Assembly (NCBI GenBank): GCA_024224995.1
Contig: JAAENB010000363.1
Coordinates: forward strand, 1-17,843
Direction: 5' to 3'
DNA from: a bacterium
GTDB taxonomy: Bacteria; Spirochaetota; UBA4802; UBA5550
DNA: 17,843 nucleotides
The stretch's first letter is position 1, and every line of letters starts with the position of its first letter. The notes below the pieces were generated by a model. The model saw only the letters and a program-made list of their open reading frames with translations, ran no database searches and was not told the DNA's origin. The translations under genes were made by a program, and so were the position numbers. This document shows, piece after piece, positions 7,283 to 15,077 of the stretch.

Positions 7283-7300
7283 TTTTAAGCAGCAAAACAA

Positions 7301-9607
7301 CTAAAATTCATAAATAAACTCGACCTGTTCCTTCGATTCAATCGCCCGCTGCGACCGGCTTTGCCGCACTCTGCTGATTGCCTCCTCCGGTGAAAGAGCA
7401 TATTTTTGCACAAGGTAACAGGCTGCTGCCGTACCGGACCGGCCCAGACCTCCAACACAATGAAGCAAAACTTTTTCTCCTCCCTGAAGAATTGAATGTA
7501 CCCATTCGATTCCTTTTTCCATAACCGCTTTTGTGGGAACTCCCTGATCCATTACCTGCAAATAGTTAACAGTAAATCCGGCTTTTGAATATATTTCTTT
7601 TAAGTTCGAAACTCCATATTCCTGAAATTCATCTTCCGTTAGCAGGCACATTATATTATCTATTCCTTCGCTCTTGATCTTTTCAATATCATCATTCATG
7701 TTTCGTTCCCGGTCTTTTCTTCCGGGAAGAATGGTTATACCAAGAGAAGAATCATATTCCCCTTTGGGAAATTCGATATAATCAATACGGAGTTCCTTTG
7801 ATTTAAGAATATACTGTTTGATTTTCTCAGAGCAGAGTGTACCACTATACAGAGCCCACTTTCTTTGAAACTCATTCGACTCATCAAAAGAAAGATTATG
7901 AATAGCGTAACGCATAAGCCCCACATGGAGCTGGTAAGGGTCCCTGTCCGACCGGATTAGCCCCGGATAATATGACCTCAGGTAAGCTATAGTACGATAC
8001 GCTTTTTCAAATTGGGGATACTTAAAAGTTACTTCCGTATCAAGAGGAATTCCCAGGTCGTGTATATTAATCAAGAGTTCGCTTAATCGTACTGCTTCAC
8101 GCAGCTCTTCCTCGGAGTTTACGGGAGTCCAGATATATAATATATCATTCTCCAGCTTTACCAGATCCCGGATCACATGCCCTTGATGTGTATGAAAAAA
8201 ATCTATAAGCCATACATTCTCCTGGTTATCAATTATAATATTCCTCCCGTTCAGATCGCCATGACCATATGCTATATAGTGAGAAACTGCGCTGTATTCC
8301 TTTAACGTTAGCAGGTCTTTTTCATAAAAAAGACAAACATTCGGGATATCTATTCCGCTGAGATAGGAAATTATTTCTGAGTCCGCCTTTATTCCCTGAA
8401 GGCTTTCAACCCGCTTCCGGACACCACCGGCGTACTTTGCTGAAAAATCATAATATTCCAAAAGATTCAATTTCTCCGAAACCGCTGCTTCATAAAGCCT
8501 TCCCAGCTGTTTTATAAAAACCGTATCAAAAATTGGTTTTAGATCTTCAATATTACGCTCCGCGTAAAGATCCTGCAGGGTTCGGACATTCCCGTCCAGC
8601 ATGGAAGCATATCGATATTTTATTGCTCCCCTGTTTTCAATTTCTGCGAAATCAACAATTGCGGGGGCATTGTTTCCAAGAACTTCCTGAATCCGTTCAA
8701 AAGCGATCCGCTCTTTTGCGATCATATCCCTGTCACCGATCTTTATCACACTTGGCACCTGAACATGGCCCATTAGATCCAGGCTCCTGGCTTTGAGAAC
8801 CACATTTCCGGAGAATCCTCCATCAAGACAGGTTCCTTCAATTTTACTGCATTCCCTGAACAGATACAGAAGTAGTTTTTTATCAACCTCACTTACTTCA
8901 CAGTCCGCATCCAGGTGGATCCTGGAGATATCAAGACTACGGTGTATATCATGAACGATCGTTGGCATACTTCCTGCAAGGAACGAGGTAAAAGCTCCGA
9001 TAGATGAAAAAATCTTTACTCCAAAAATATTCTTCAATTGATCCAGCGCTACAAAGTGCATTGCCCGTGAAGAGCTTGCTGTTAAAGTACTGCACAGGGC
9101 TATTTTAAAATTCTCATACCGCGTGGCAAGTTCATAAGCCAGGAACGATACCTTTGCCTCTGTCCATACACCAATAAGCCCAACGCGTACCGGGGCTCCG
9201 GTATAGGGCGATAATATGTTCTCCAGACCGGTATTATAAAAATCATTCAGTCCCGAAGCATTGACAATATGATGTTTCCTTTCGGGATGAATGCTCTCAC
9301 TGAATACAAACTCCGCTCCCCTGGTATCTTTTATACAATGATTTCCAAACTGGTGCAGGTGCCCTTCCTGATGAGAGTCTTCTTCATCATGCCAGTCCCG
9401 TATGTGAATTATCGTCAAATCATCTTCAGGAAGGGAATAGGCCCAATCCATGATATTGGCGACAGGCCCTTCTTCGGGACGTTCTCCCAGGAGCCGCTTC
9501 GACTCATCATATCCTATGTGAAGATTATTTGGCAAGGGGTCATACTTCTCCAGGAGCTGGACAAAATCATTTTGAAGACACTGGGTTATTAAGATTCCTT
9601 GAGACAT
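7301..9607 (-). CDS. Fusion of pseudo-nicotinamidase, APH-like kinase and dual-specificity phosphatase
   Basis: A 768-residue cytoplasmic protein with three domains. (1) Residues 1-215 have the nicotinamidase/isochorismatase fold: LQNDF, HIRDWH, NHCIKDTRGAEF and LIGVWTEAKV. Three usual catalytic positions are replaced (Asp by Cys10, Lys by Asn116, Cys by Lys152), while the metal ligands Asp71, His73, His79 and His90 remain, so it should bind rather than hydrolyse. (2) Residues about 260-600 are an aminoglycoside-phosphotransferase-like kinase: glycine-rich GGFSGNVVL, Lys289, catalytic loop HGDLNGRN (449-456) and metal-binding Asp469 in LIDF. (3) Residues 605-768 are a dual-specificity phosphatase with HCVGGLGRSGT (Cys717, Arg723) and Asp687 in VMDQGVP as likely general acid. 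The start is secure: GGGAGG stands six bases before the ATG. It overlaps the NADAR gene by 19 bp. The substrate is unknown; an NAD- or ADP-ribose-related group is the inference. Confidence 0.8.
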   Translation of the reverse strand: MSQGILITQCLQNDFVQLLEKYDPLPNNLHIGYDESKRLLGERPEEGPVANIMDWAYSLPEDDLTIIHIRDWHDEEDSHQEGHLHQFGNHCIKDTRGAEFVFSESIHPERKHHIVNASGLNDFYNTGLENILSPYTGAPVRVGLIGVWTEAKVSFLAYELATRYENFKIALCSTLTASSSRAMHFVALDQLKNIFGVKIFSSIGAFTSFLAGSMPTIVHDIHRSLDISRIHLDADCEVSEVDKKLLLYLFRECSKIEGTCLDGGFSGNVVLKARSLDLMGHVQVPSVIKIGDRDMIAKERIAFERIQEVLGNNAPAIVDFAEIENRGAIKYRYASMLDGNVRTLQDLYAERNIEDLKPIFDTVFIKQLGRLYEAAVSEKLNLLEYYDFSAKYAGGVRKRVESLQGIKADSEIISYLSGIDIPNVCLFYEKDLLTLKEYSAVSHYIAYGHGDLNGRNIIIDNQENVWLIDFFHTHQGHVIRDLVKLENDILYIWTPVNSEEELREAVRLSELLINIHDLGIPLDTEVTFKYPQFEKAYRTIAYLRSYYPGLIRSDRDPYQLHVGLMRYAIHNLSFDESNEFQRKWALYSGTLCSEKIKQYILKSKELRIDYIEFPKGEYDSSLGITILPGRKDRERNMNDDIEKIKSEGIDNIMCLLTEDEFQEYGVSNLKEIYSKAGFTVNYLQVMDQGVPTKAVMEKGIEWVHSILQGGEKVLLHCVGGLGRSGTAAACYLVQKYALSPEEAISRVRQSRSQRAIESKEQVEFIYEF

Positions 9608-10158
9608 ATTTCCTCCCGCAGCAATTCACGTACTTCCATTAAAGCAAACCCTAACAAATTCAATCCTTTCCATAGAAGCGGATTCTTTGCTTTTTTATCA
9701 TCCTGAGCCAGGCCAATACCCCATATTTTATCAACCGGGCTTGTTTCCACAAGAACCCGCTTTTTTGTTGATAATAAATAACTTTTCAAATCATCATTCT
9801 GGCTGAATTTATGTAAGCTTCCCTGTTTAACTATTTCATAACGGTTCTTTTTCCAAATTTCTTCCGAATAACCGGAAACACCTCTCCCAAGTTTTTTTGC
9901 TGCTTCAGGAGATTTTGCTGAAAGAATCTTTTCACATGCTTCCGAATCATTAAATAGGCGGGCTTTTTCCGCCATCATCCAGTGTTCAGCGCTATGATAT
10001 TCTATTCCTTTAACCACAAATTTCGACGGCCACCATTGGCTGAGACAGCCCGGCCCCATTGTTCCGTCTTTTTGACGCTGGTGTCCCCAAAAGAACAGAA
10101 ACTTGATCGGTTTTCCCTGAGAAAACCCTTTTTGTAATTCTTCTATAGTAAAATACAT
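9589..10158 (-). CDS. NADAR (YbiA/DUF1768) family protein, probable N-glycosidase
   Basis: A 189-residue cytoplasmic protein of the NADAR family. Members include YbiA-like N-glycosidases of riboflavin intermediates and enzymes reported to strip ADP-ribose from guanine bases. Family features are FLFFWGH (20-26), WWPSKFVVKGIEYHSAEHW (42-60) with conserved Glu58, MMAEKARLF with Lys65, and the C-terminal PVDKIWGIGL and WKGLNLLGFALMEVR, all in the expected order and at full length. No Shine-Dalgarno sequence precedes the ATG; the promoter places the transcript start on its first base, so the message is probably leaderless. It is the first gene of a unit with the kinase/phosphatase fusion, overlapping it by 19 bp, which argues for a joint function rather than riboflavin metabolism. 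The family call is firm, the substrate is not. Confidence 0.9.
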   Translation of the reverse strand: MYFTIEELQKGFSQGKPIKFLFFWGHQRQKDGTMGPGCLSQWWPSKFVVKGIEYHSAEHWMMAEKARLFNDSEACEKILSAKSPEAAKKLGRGVSGYSEEIWKKNRYEIVKQGSLHKFSQNDDLKSYLLSTKKRVLVETSPVDKIWGIGLAQDDKKAKNPLLWKGLNLLGFALMEVRELLREEICLKES

Positions 10159-10164
10159 ATTATT

Positions 10165-10192
10165 ACTATACAGGCGGAATTATTCTATTGTC
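10165..10192 (-). promoter_or_regulatory. Strong sigma-70 promoter of the NADAR-fusion operon, predicting a leaderless mRNA
   Basis: On the minus strand a perfect TTGACA (10192-10187) is followed after 18 bases by TATAGT (10170-10165). Seven bases beyond the -10 lies position 10158, the A of the NADAR ATG. The -35 is largely inside the left arm of the inverted repeat, so a protein on that repeat would block it. Confidence 0.7.
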
Positions 10193-10229
10193 AATCGCGA
10201 TTTGATTAAAACCAAATCGCGATTGACAA
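10188..10229. repeat. Perfect 17-bp-arm inverted repeat in the divergent promoter region
   Basis: The arms TTGTCAATCGCGATTTG (10188-10204) and CAAATCGCGATTGACAA (10213-10229) are exact reverse complements around an eight-base spacer, and each contains the palindrome ATCGCGAT. Neither side has a U-run, so it is unlikely to be a terminator. Each arm contributes a TTGACA facing outward: leftward for NADAR, rightward (10223-10228) toward the FAD oxidoreductase. For the rightward one I find no good -10 at normal spacing. It reads as a shared operator. Confidence 0.8.
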
Positions 10230-10292
10230 AAAAAACTGACGATACAAGCTTATGTTGTTTAACTTTAACCGGAAACCAAAAGAGAGGCCACT

Positions 10293-11504
10293 TTGAACAA
10301 GAACGAGAACAATAATACAAACGAAACCAATCCGGATGTTATCATCTGCGGTGCCGGCCCTGCCGGGCTTTCCACCGCCATTTTTTGCGTGAGAAATAAC
10401 ATGAATGTCCTGGTTCTTGAAAAAGCGTCCATTACGGGATCCTTTCCGCGAGGAGAAACTGTTCGTCCCGATCCTATCCTTGAAGAGCTTCTTGGAGAAG
10501 GTTTTATGAATAGCATCAGCACAAGCCGGACTGCTGAGAGAAGATATTACAGCCCCGGCGCTACCCGGAGCTTTTCCCTTACCCGTTCACATGAGTCTTA
10601 TCTCTTTCACTGGAGAGACCTAACCGAAGGATTGCGAAAAGAAGCGGAAAAAGCCGGTGCTGTTATCAAGTTTAATACCAGGGTTACCAGCCCAATCCTT
10701 AAAGATGGTATATGTGTTGGTCTTGAGACTGCCGGTAAGAACAAATATGGTACAAAACTTTACGCGAATACAATTGTTGCAGCTGACGGTTATAACAGCT
10801 GTCTGGGGCTTGTCTCCGGAGTCGATTATTCTCAATTAAATTGTCCTGTTATAAAACGAATCTGCACCGGGGTAGAGTCCGATTTCAGCGGTATGGAATT
10901 CTTTTTTGTAACCCGGAAGAGCCTTAGATTCGCGCCGAATTTTCCTGCGGGAATTGCTTTTATTTTCCCTCACGGCGGCGGTGAGGCTGAAGTGGGGTTT
11001 ATGGTTCTTAAAAGCGGCATGTCAAAAAAAGAGAGAAAACAAGACTGGCCCACAAAAAAAGAACTGATCCATGTTTTTGATGAAATGACAAAAAGCTACC
11101 CGGTTTTTTCCGATAAATTAAAAAACGCGAAGATAGAATTTGAAGGGGTCTCCATTTTGCCCATGGCAGGCATGCATAAACAAGCGACTTCGATTCCGGG
11201 TCTTCTCCTTATGGGGGATTCCATTGGCCTGGTGGAAGCAAGCGGCGGATGCGGTGTTGTTGCCTCCATGAAGAATGCTTTATTTATTGCCGACTTTCTT
11301 AATCAGCATAATGGTCAGCCCTGGGATAAAAATCTTGCAAAGAAAATGAATAAGGACTTTAAAAAGAGTTTTATATATAACCATATTGAAGGGCAGTACA
11401 AAAAGCTTATTCCCGGCATACGCCTGGCTTTTGGCAAATTAGGCTCCGGGAACAGGATAACCAGCCTGTGGAAACTCTTTGATAAATTTTATCGCCGTGT
11501 ATAA
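10293..11504 (+). CDS. Geranylgeranyl-reductase-type FAD-dependent oxidoreductase
   Basis: A 403-residue flavoprotein of the group that includes digeranylgeranylglycerophospholipid reductases, FixC and related monooxygenase-like oxidoreductases. The Rossmann motif GAGPAG (20-25) in DVIICGAGPAGLSTAIFC binds the ADP part of FAD, Glu41-Lys42 ends the second strand, and LLLMGDSIGLVEASGGCG (Gly308-Asp309) is the second FAD contact near the C-terminus. VAADGYNS in the middle matches the family. It starts with TTG: GAGAGG lies seven bases upstream, and later ATG codons would remove the FAD motif. Likely substrates are isoprenoid or other lipid double bonds, but this is not decided by sequence. It is divergent from the NADAR operon across the 17-bp inverted repeat and ends in a hairpin. 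Confidence 0.82.
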   Translation: MNKNENNNTNETNPDVIICGAGPAGLSTAIFCVRNNMNVLVLEKASITGSFPRGETVRPDPILEELLGEGFMNSISTSRTAERRYYSPGATRSFSLTRSHESYLFHWRDLTEGLRKEAEKAGAVIKFNTRVTSPILKDGICVGLETAGKNKYGTKLYANTIVAADGYNSCLGLVSGVDYSQLNCPVIKRICTGVESDFSGMEFFFVTRKSLRFAPNFPAGIAFIFPHGGGEAEVGFMVLKSGMSKKERKQDWPTKKELIHVFDEMTKSYPVFSDKLKNAKIEFEGVSILPMAGMHKQATSIPGLLLMGDSIGLVEASGGCGVVASMKNALFIADFLNQHNGQPWDKNLAKKMNKDFKKSFIYNHIEGQYKKLIPGIRLAFGKLGSGNRITSLWKLFDKFYRRV

Positions 11505-11528
11505 CGAGGGGTTAAATTCCCTCGTTAT
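11501..11528. terminator. Hairpin between convergent FAD oxidoreductase and hybrid kinase genes
   Basis: ATAACGAGGG (11501-11510) and CCCTCGTTAT (11519-11528) form a perfect 10-bp stem with an eight-base loop, and the plus-strand stop codon TAA lies in the first arm. It is followed by GAGAAAAATTTATT, so the U-run is poor in the plus direction, and there is none in the minus direction. It probably ends transcription of the oxidoreductase and shields the convergent kinase gene. Confidence 0.6.
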
Positions 11529-11537
11529 GAGAAAAAT

Positions 11538-14500
11538 TTATTCAATATCAATAATTACAAAAGTGACGTCATCATCAAAGGCTTTCCCGGTGCCTCTCCA
11601 CTCTTTCAGAAGTGTTGTTAACCGGCTGGTGAATTCCGCTGCGCTGAGGTCTCCTGATCCATAAATAGCCTGGTGAAAACCTTTATCACCAAACATTTCC
11701 TTATTCTCGTTAAACGTTTCCGTGACACCATCAGTGTAGAGTAGTATCCTGTCTCCCGATTTTATGTCTATCTCCTGGGGAATGAGATCAATTTCATCTA
11801 AAATTCCAATCGGTTTTCCCCGGGGGTTGTAGATATCCAGTTTATTATTTTTTCGATTAAAGATTAATAATGGCATATGCCCGGCATTGGCATACAGAAG
11901 CTTTTTGCTTTTGATATCAATATGGACAAAGGCTGCGGTTATAAATTGCTGCTCAATGTTTCCGGTTAATATTCGATTCATATTATTTAGAAATTTTTCC
12001 GGATTACCCGCGATATCTGCCTGCATATAAAAGACAATCTTTATCATTGAGGCAATCAACGCCGCAGGAATACCATGCCCTGAAACATCTGATATAAGAA
12101 CACCAACACAGTCATCCTCCAGAACATTAAAATCATAAAAATCTCCTGCCACCATTTCCATTGGAATATATTCTGCCGCAATATCAAGACCGGGCAGGGT
12201 AGGGAGATTTTCGGGAATTGTAGAGAGCTGGATCTTCCGGGCTACTTCCAGGTTATGCTCAATAGAAATCAATCTTTTGCTTTCTTTTACCGCCAGTTGA
12301 AAAGTGGCATGGAAAACTATTCGAGCAAAGAGCTCACTTTTCGAAAAAGGCTTTATAATATAATCATTTCCTCCTACGGAAAAACCATCAACAAGGTCGT
12401 TTACCTGGTTTTTGGCCGTGAGAAATATTATTGGCAGATCTTCTCTGGAGAACTTTTCTCGTATCAGTTTTGCTGTTTCAAACCCATTCATTTTGGGCAT
12501 CATTACATCAAGCAGAACAATGTCAGGAGAAAATAAATCCAGCTTCTCCAGGGCTTCCCGGCCCGAAGGTGCTGTTATTACTTCGGCTCCGGCAAGATGA
12601 AGGTTATTCCGGATTACCTGGAGGTTTACCGGTTCATCATCAACAGCAAGAATTTTGAATTTATTAAGGTTTGCTCCCATAAGCTTTTTAGAGCTATCAT
12701 CCATGGCAGCCTGGCTTTCCTCATATTGACCCGCCCCTGCGATAATACCGGCACCTGTTGCATTATATTGCAGCGATGAAAGCTCCTTAAAAGCGCTTAA
12801 CCGGCCGGGATCAATAGGCAATACATTGGCATCCCCCTGAGCCACGGGAAGAGTAAAATTGAACGTTGAACCGGTCCCCACTTCCGAATCTAACCTGATA
12901 GAACCTCCATGAAGCTCAACCAGCTGTCTGGTAATACTTAAACCAAGACCGGTTCCGCCATATTCCCTTGACGCGGAAGAATCCAGTTGCTCAAAAGACT
13001 TAAAAATATCATCATACTTATCCTCCGGAATCCCTATACCCGTATCGGAAACTCCTACCTCAACATATTTATTCTTATCAGTTCCCGGTATCACTTCAGC
13101 ACTTATGGATATAGTTCCTGAAGCGGTAAACTTAATGGCATTTCCAACTAAATTATGAAATATCTGCTGGAGCCGCTCTTCATCAGCCAAAACATATGGA
13201 ATAGTTTCAGGAATCTCGTTATTAAGTTCAACAGCTTTGTCTACCAGGAGCGGCTTTGAAAGGGTTAAAACAATTTCAACCAACTGGCGCAAATCTACTG
13301 ACCTTAATTTTAGAACCAGGTCTTGATTTTTTAATTTTGAAAAATCAAGGACGTCGTTTACCAGGCTGGCCAGGCGCCTTCCGCTTGATGAGATCATATA
13401 GAGATTTTTATTTGTTTCAACAGAAAGCTCGCCCGTAGCTCCATCAATCAAAGACTCTGTAATCCCAATTATGCCGTTTAAAGGGGTCCGAAGTTCATGA
13501 GAGGTATTTGCCAGGAACTCATCTTTAAGAAGGTCGAGTTTTTGCAGCTCCCGGTTAAGGTTTTGTGCTTTTTCATGAGCTTTGGCAAACATTTTTGATA
13601 AAATAAAACTCTGAAATAGAATAAATCCTATAAGTCCATATAGAGTCATATAGATGGAATAAATTACATCAGCAGCATATAAGATATCATTTATTACGGT
13701 AACAAACAAAAAAACAGACCCCAGAAAGGAATAAAATGAAGCAACTCTTTTCTTTACCACAGCTTTAATCAAACACCAGAGTATATATACCCCAATAATG
13801 AGACAGAATATTTGATAAAATGGAAGAAGAAATGAATAATACGGCAGAGGAAATATGAGAACAATGATACTATACGGTATGGATATAATCCAGGTTAAAC
13901 GATTAACAATGCTGGAAAATTCCTTTTTATACACTTTATACATAAACGTATAAAATACCGGTAACCCAAGATAAAACGTCCAGTAATCAATTTTTGCAGC
14001 CAGGGCATATAAAAAGAGACTTGGTTCGGGATAAAATTGACTGAGATAGTCAACTGAAACAAGAAACCGTGCCGATATAAGTAAACAAAAGATACTAAAA
14101 AGAAGACTTGCTTTATCCTCCTTCCGTTCAATAAAAAGTCCCAGGTGATAAAAAGCCATTATGAGAACCACCCCCATGGTTAAATACAAGAGAGCCCGTT
14201 CTTTATCCCATTTATTTCTCATTGCATTTTCAAGATCTATCTCTAACGAGGTAACCATTCCTCCATAGGGCATTTGAAAATTAGACAAATGGAGTACAAT
14301 ATAATTCTCATCTCCAACTCTTTTTATTCTTTCTATAGCAGGATAATATTGGGGGATTTCTCCTTCTTTGTCAGAAGAAATTATACCACTTATTGATGTC
14401 GGAGAAGACAGGTCTTCTTTATTATTCAAATCGGAATTGTTAAATTGCGGTATAAAATATAATGAATATGCCACAAGAACATAATCGAAACTGAATGAAA

Positions 14501-14876
14501 GATCCTTTTGGGGTGGATTTTTTAGCCCTTTAATCTTTAAAAAATACGTGCCGTATTCTTCAAAGCGGTGTTCTATTTTTGAAGGAATCATTGAATCAAA
14601 AAATGATTCTCGCAGTTCCGGAACTACCGTTATCTCCTTTGTTCCGGGTAGATCTTCCCCGGCAATGATCTTTTCGGGATCAATAAATTGGTTTTTATAA
14701 TAAATCCATTCTCCATCAAGTGTCAGTACACCGTCTTTTTCAAAATCCCAACCGGTAAGGTCAATAACCCCGTTTTTGGCAACCGGCGGGTTTTTCCCTG
14801 AAAAGCCTGAAGAACAGGACATCATTAGTAAAATAAATATATTTAAAATAAAATAACATGCTCTATATTGTCGCAT
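11538..14876 (-). CDS. Hybrid sensor: 7TM-DISM, histidine kinase, receiver and SpoIIE-type PP2C phosphatase
   Basis: A 1112-residue membrane signalling protein. Residues 1-21 are a hydrophobic signal with a possible lipobox (MMS-Cys21). Residues 30-215 are an extracellular DISM-type beta-sandwich (LTLDGEWIYY, FEEYGTYFLKIKGL). Residues 226-428 hold about seven membrane spans (7TMR-DISM). A coiled linker leads to HisKA with His460 (TSHELRTPLNGIIG), then the ATPase (N box HNLVGNAIKFT, G1 DTGIGIP, G2 GGTGLGLS). The receiver (740-860) has Asp790 in LLDVMMPKMNG and Lys842 in IKPF. The PP2C domain (880-1112) keeps its metal aspartates Asp912 (AGDFYDF), Asp930 (ISDVSGHG), Asp1049 (YTDGVTE) and the terminal FDDDVTF. 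The signal probably runs by phosphorelay to the phosphatase, which would act on an anti-sigma antagonist elsewhere. No such partner is in the window. The start has AGGA eight bases upstream. Confidence 0.92.
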   Translation of the reverse strand: MRQYRACYFILNIFILLMMSCSSGFSGKNPPVAKNGVIDLTGWDFEKDGVLTLDGEWIYYKNQFIDPEKIIAGEDLPGTKEITVVPELRESFFDSMIPSKIEHRFEEYGTYFLKIKGLKNPPQKDLSFSFDYVLVAYSLYFIPQFNNSDLNNKEDLSSPTSISGIISSDKEGEIPQYYPAIERIKRVGDENYIVLHLSNFQMPYGGMVTSLEIDLENAMRNKWDKERALLYLTMGVVLIMAFYHLGLFIERKEDKASLLFSIFCLLISARFLVSVDYLSQFYPEPSLFLYALAAKIDYWTFYLGLPVFYTFMYKVYKKEFSSIVNRLTWIISIPYSIIVLIFPLPYYSFLLPFYQIFCLIIGVYILWCLIKAVVKKRVASFYSFLGSVFLFVTVINDILYAADVIYSIYMTLYGLIGFILFQSFILSKMFAKAHEKAQNLNRELQKLDLLKDEFLANTSHELRTPLNGIIGITESLIDGATGELSVETNKNLYMISSSGRRLASLVNDVLDFSKLKNQDLVLKLRSVDLRQLVEIVLTLSKPLLVDKAVELNNEIPETIPYVLADEERLQQIFHNLVGNAIKFTASGTISISAEVIPGTDKNKYVEVGVSDTGIGIPEDKYDDIFKSFEQLDSSASREYGGTGLGLSITRQLVELHGGSIRLDSEVGTGSTFNFTLPVAQGDANVLPIDPGRLSAFKELSSLQYNATGAGIIAGAGQYEESQAAMDDSSKKLMGANLNKFKILAVDDEPVNLQVIRNNLHLAGAEVITAPSGREALEKLDLFSPDIVLLDVMMPKMNGFETAKLIREKFSREDLPIIFLTAKNQVNDLVDGFSVGGNDYIIKPFSKSELFARIVFHATFQLAVKESKRLISIEHNLEVARKIQLSTIPENLPTLPGLDIAAEYIPMEMVAGDFYDFNVLEDDCVGVLISDVSGHGIPAALIASMIKIVFYMQADIAGNPEKFLNNMNRILTGNIEQQFITAAFVHIDIKSKKLLYANAGHMPLLIFNRKNNKLDIYNPRGKPIGILDEIDLIPQEIDIKSGDRILLYTDGVTETFNENKEMFGDKGFHQAIYGSGDLSAAEFTSRLTTLLKEWRGTGKAFDDDVTFVIIDIE

Positions 14877-14903
14877 ACCAATATCCTATATTCAGATAAC
14901 AAT

Positions 14904-14932
14904 AGTTTAGCTCTTTTTTTTGATAAAGTCAA
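14904..14932 (-). promoter_or_regulatory. Candidate sigma-70 promoter of the hybrid sensor gene
   Basis: On the minus strand TTGACT (14932-14927) is followed after 17 bases by TAAACT (14909-14904), predicting a start near 14897, about 20 bases before the ATG. The spacer contains an A8 tract. Confidence 0.5.
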
Positions 14933-15013
14933 ATTAAATTAATCACTTCAACGCGGCGCTTATTCCCGGTTGCTTAAAAATTGGAATTGACATTGCCCCA
15001 AATAATGAATTTG

Positions 15014-15041
15014 TTGACATAGCATATTAAACTGTTATAAA
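15014..15041 (+). promoter_or_regulatory. Strong promoter of the glycosyltransferase-nadE operon
   Basis: A perfect TTGACA (15014-15019) is followed after 16 bases by TATAAA (15036-15041), preceded by TG at 15033-15034 as an extended -10. The predicted start is near 15048, giving a 30-base leader. A second TTGACA at about 14987 has no matching -10. Confidence 0.65.
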
Positions 15042-15077
15042 ATTAGGAAAATTTACTATCGGAGCAATTTTTTACTT

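Noticed and set aside
10188..10229. The inverted repeat as a terminator or transposon end
   Set aside because: No U-run follows in either direction, and there is no transposase gene or target duplication nearby.
12255..12658. Several plus-strand open frames inside the hybrid kinase gene
   Set aside because: They lie antisense to the receiver and phosphatase coding region, with no family features.
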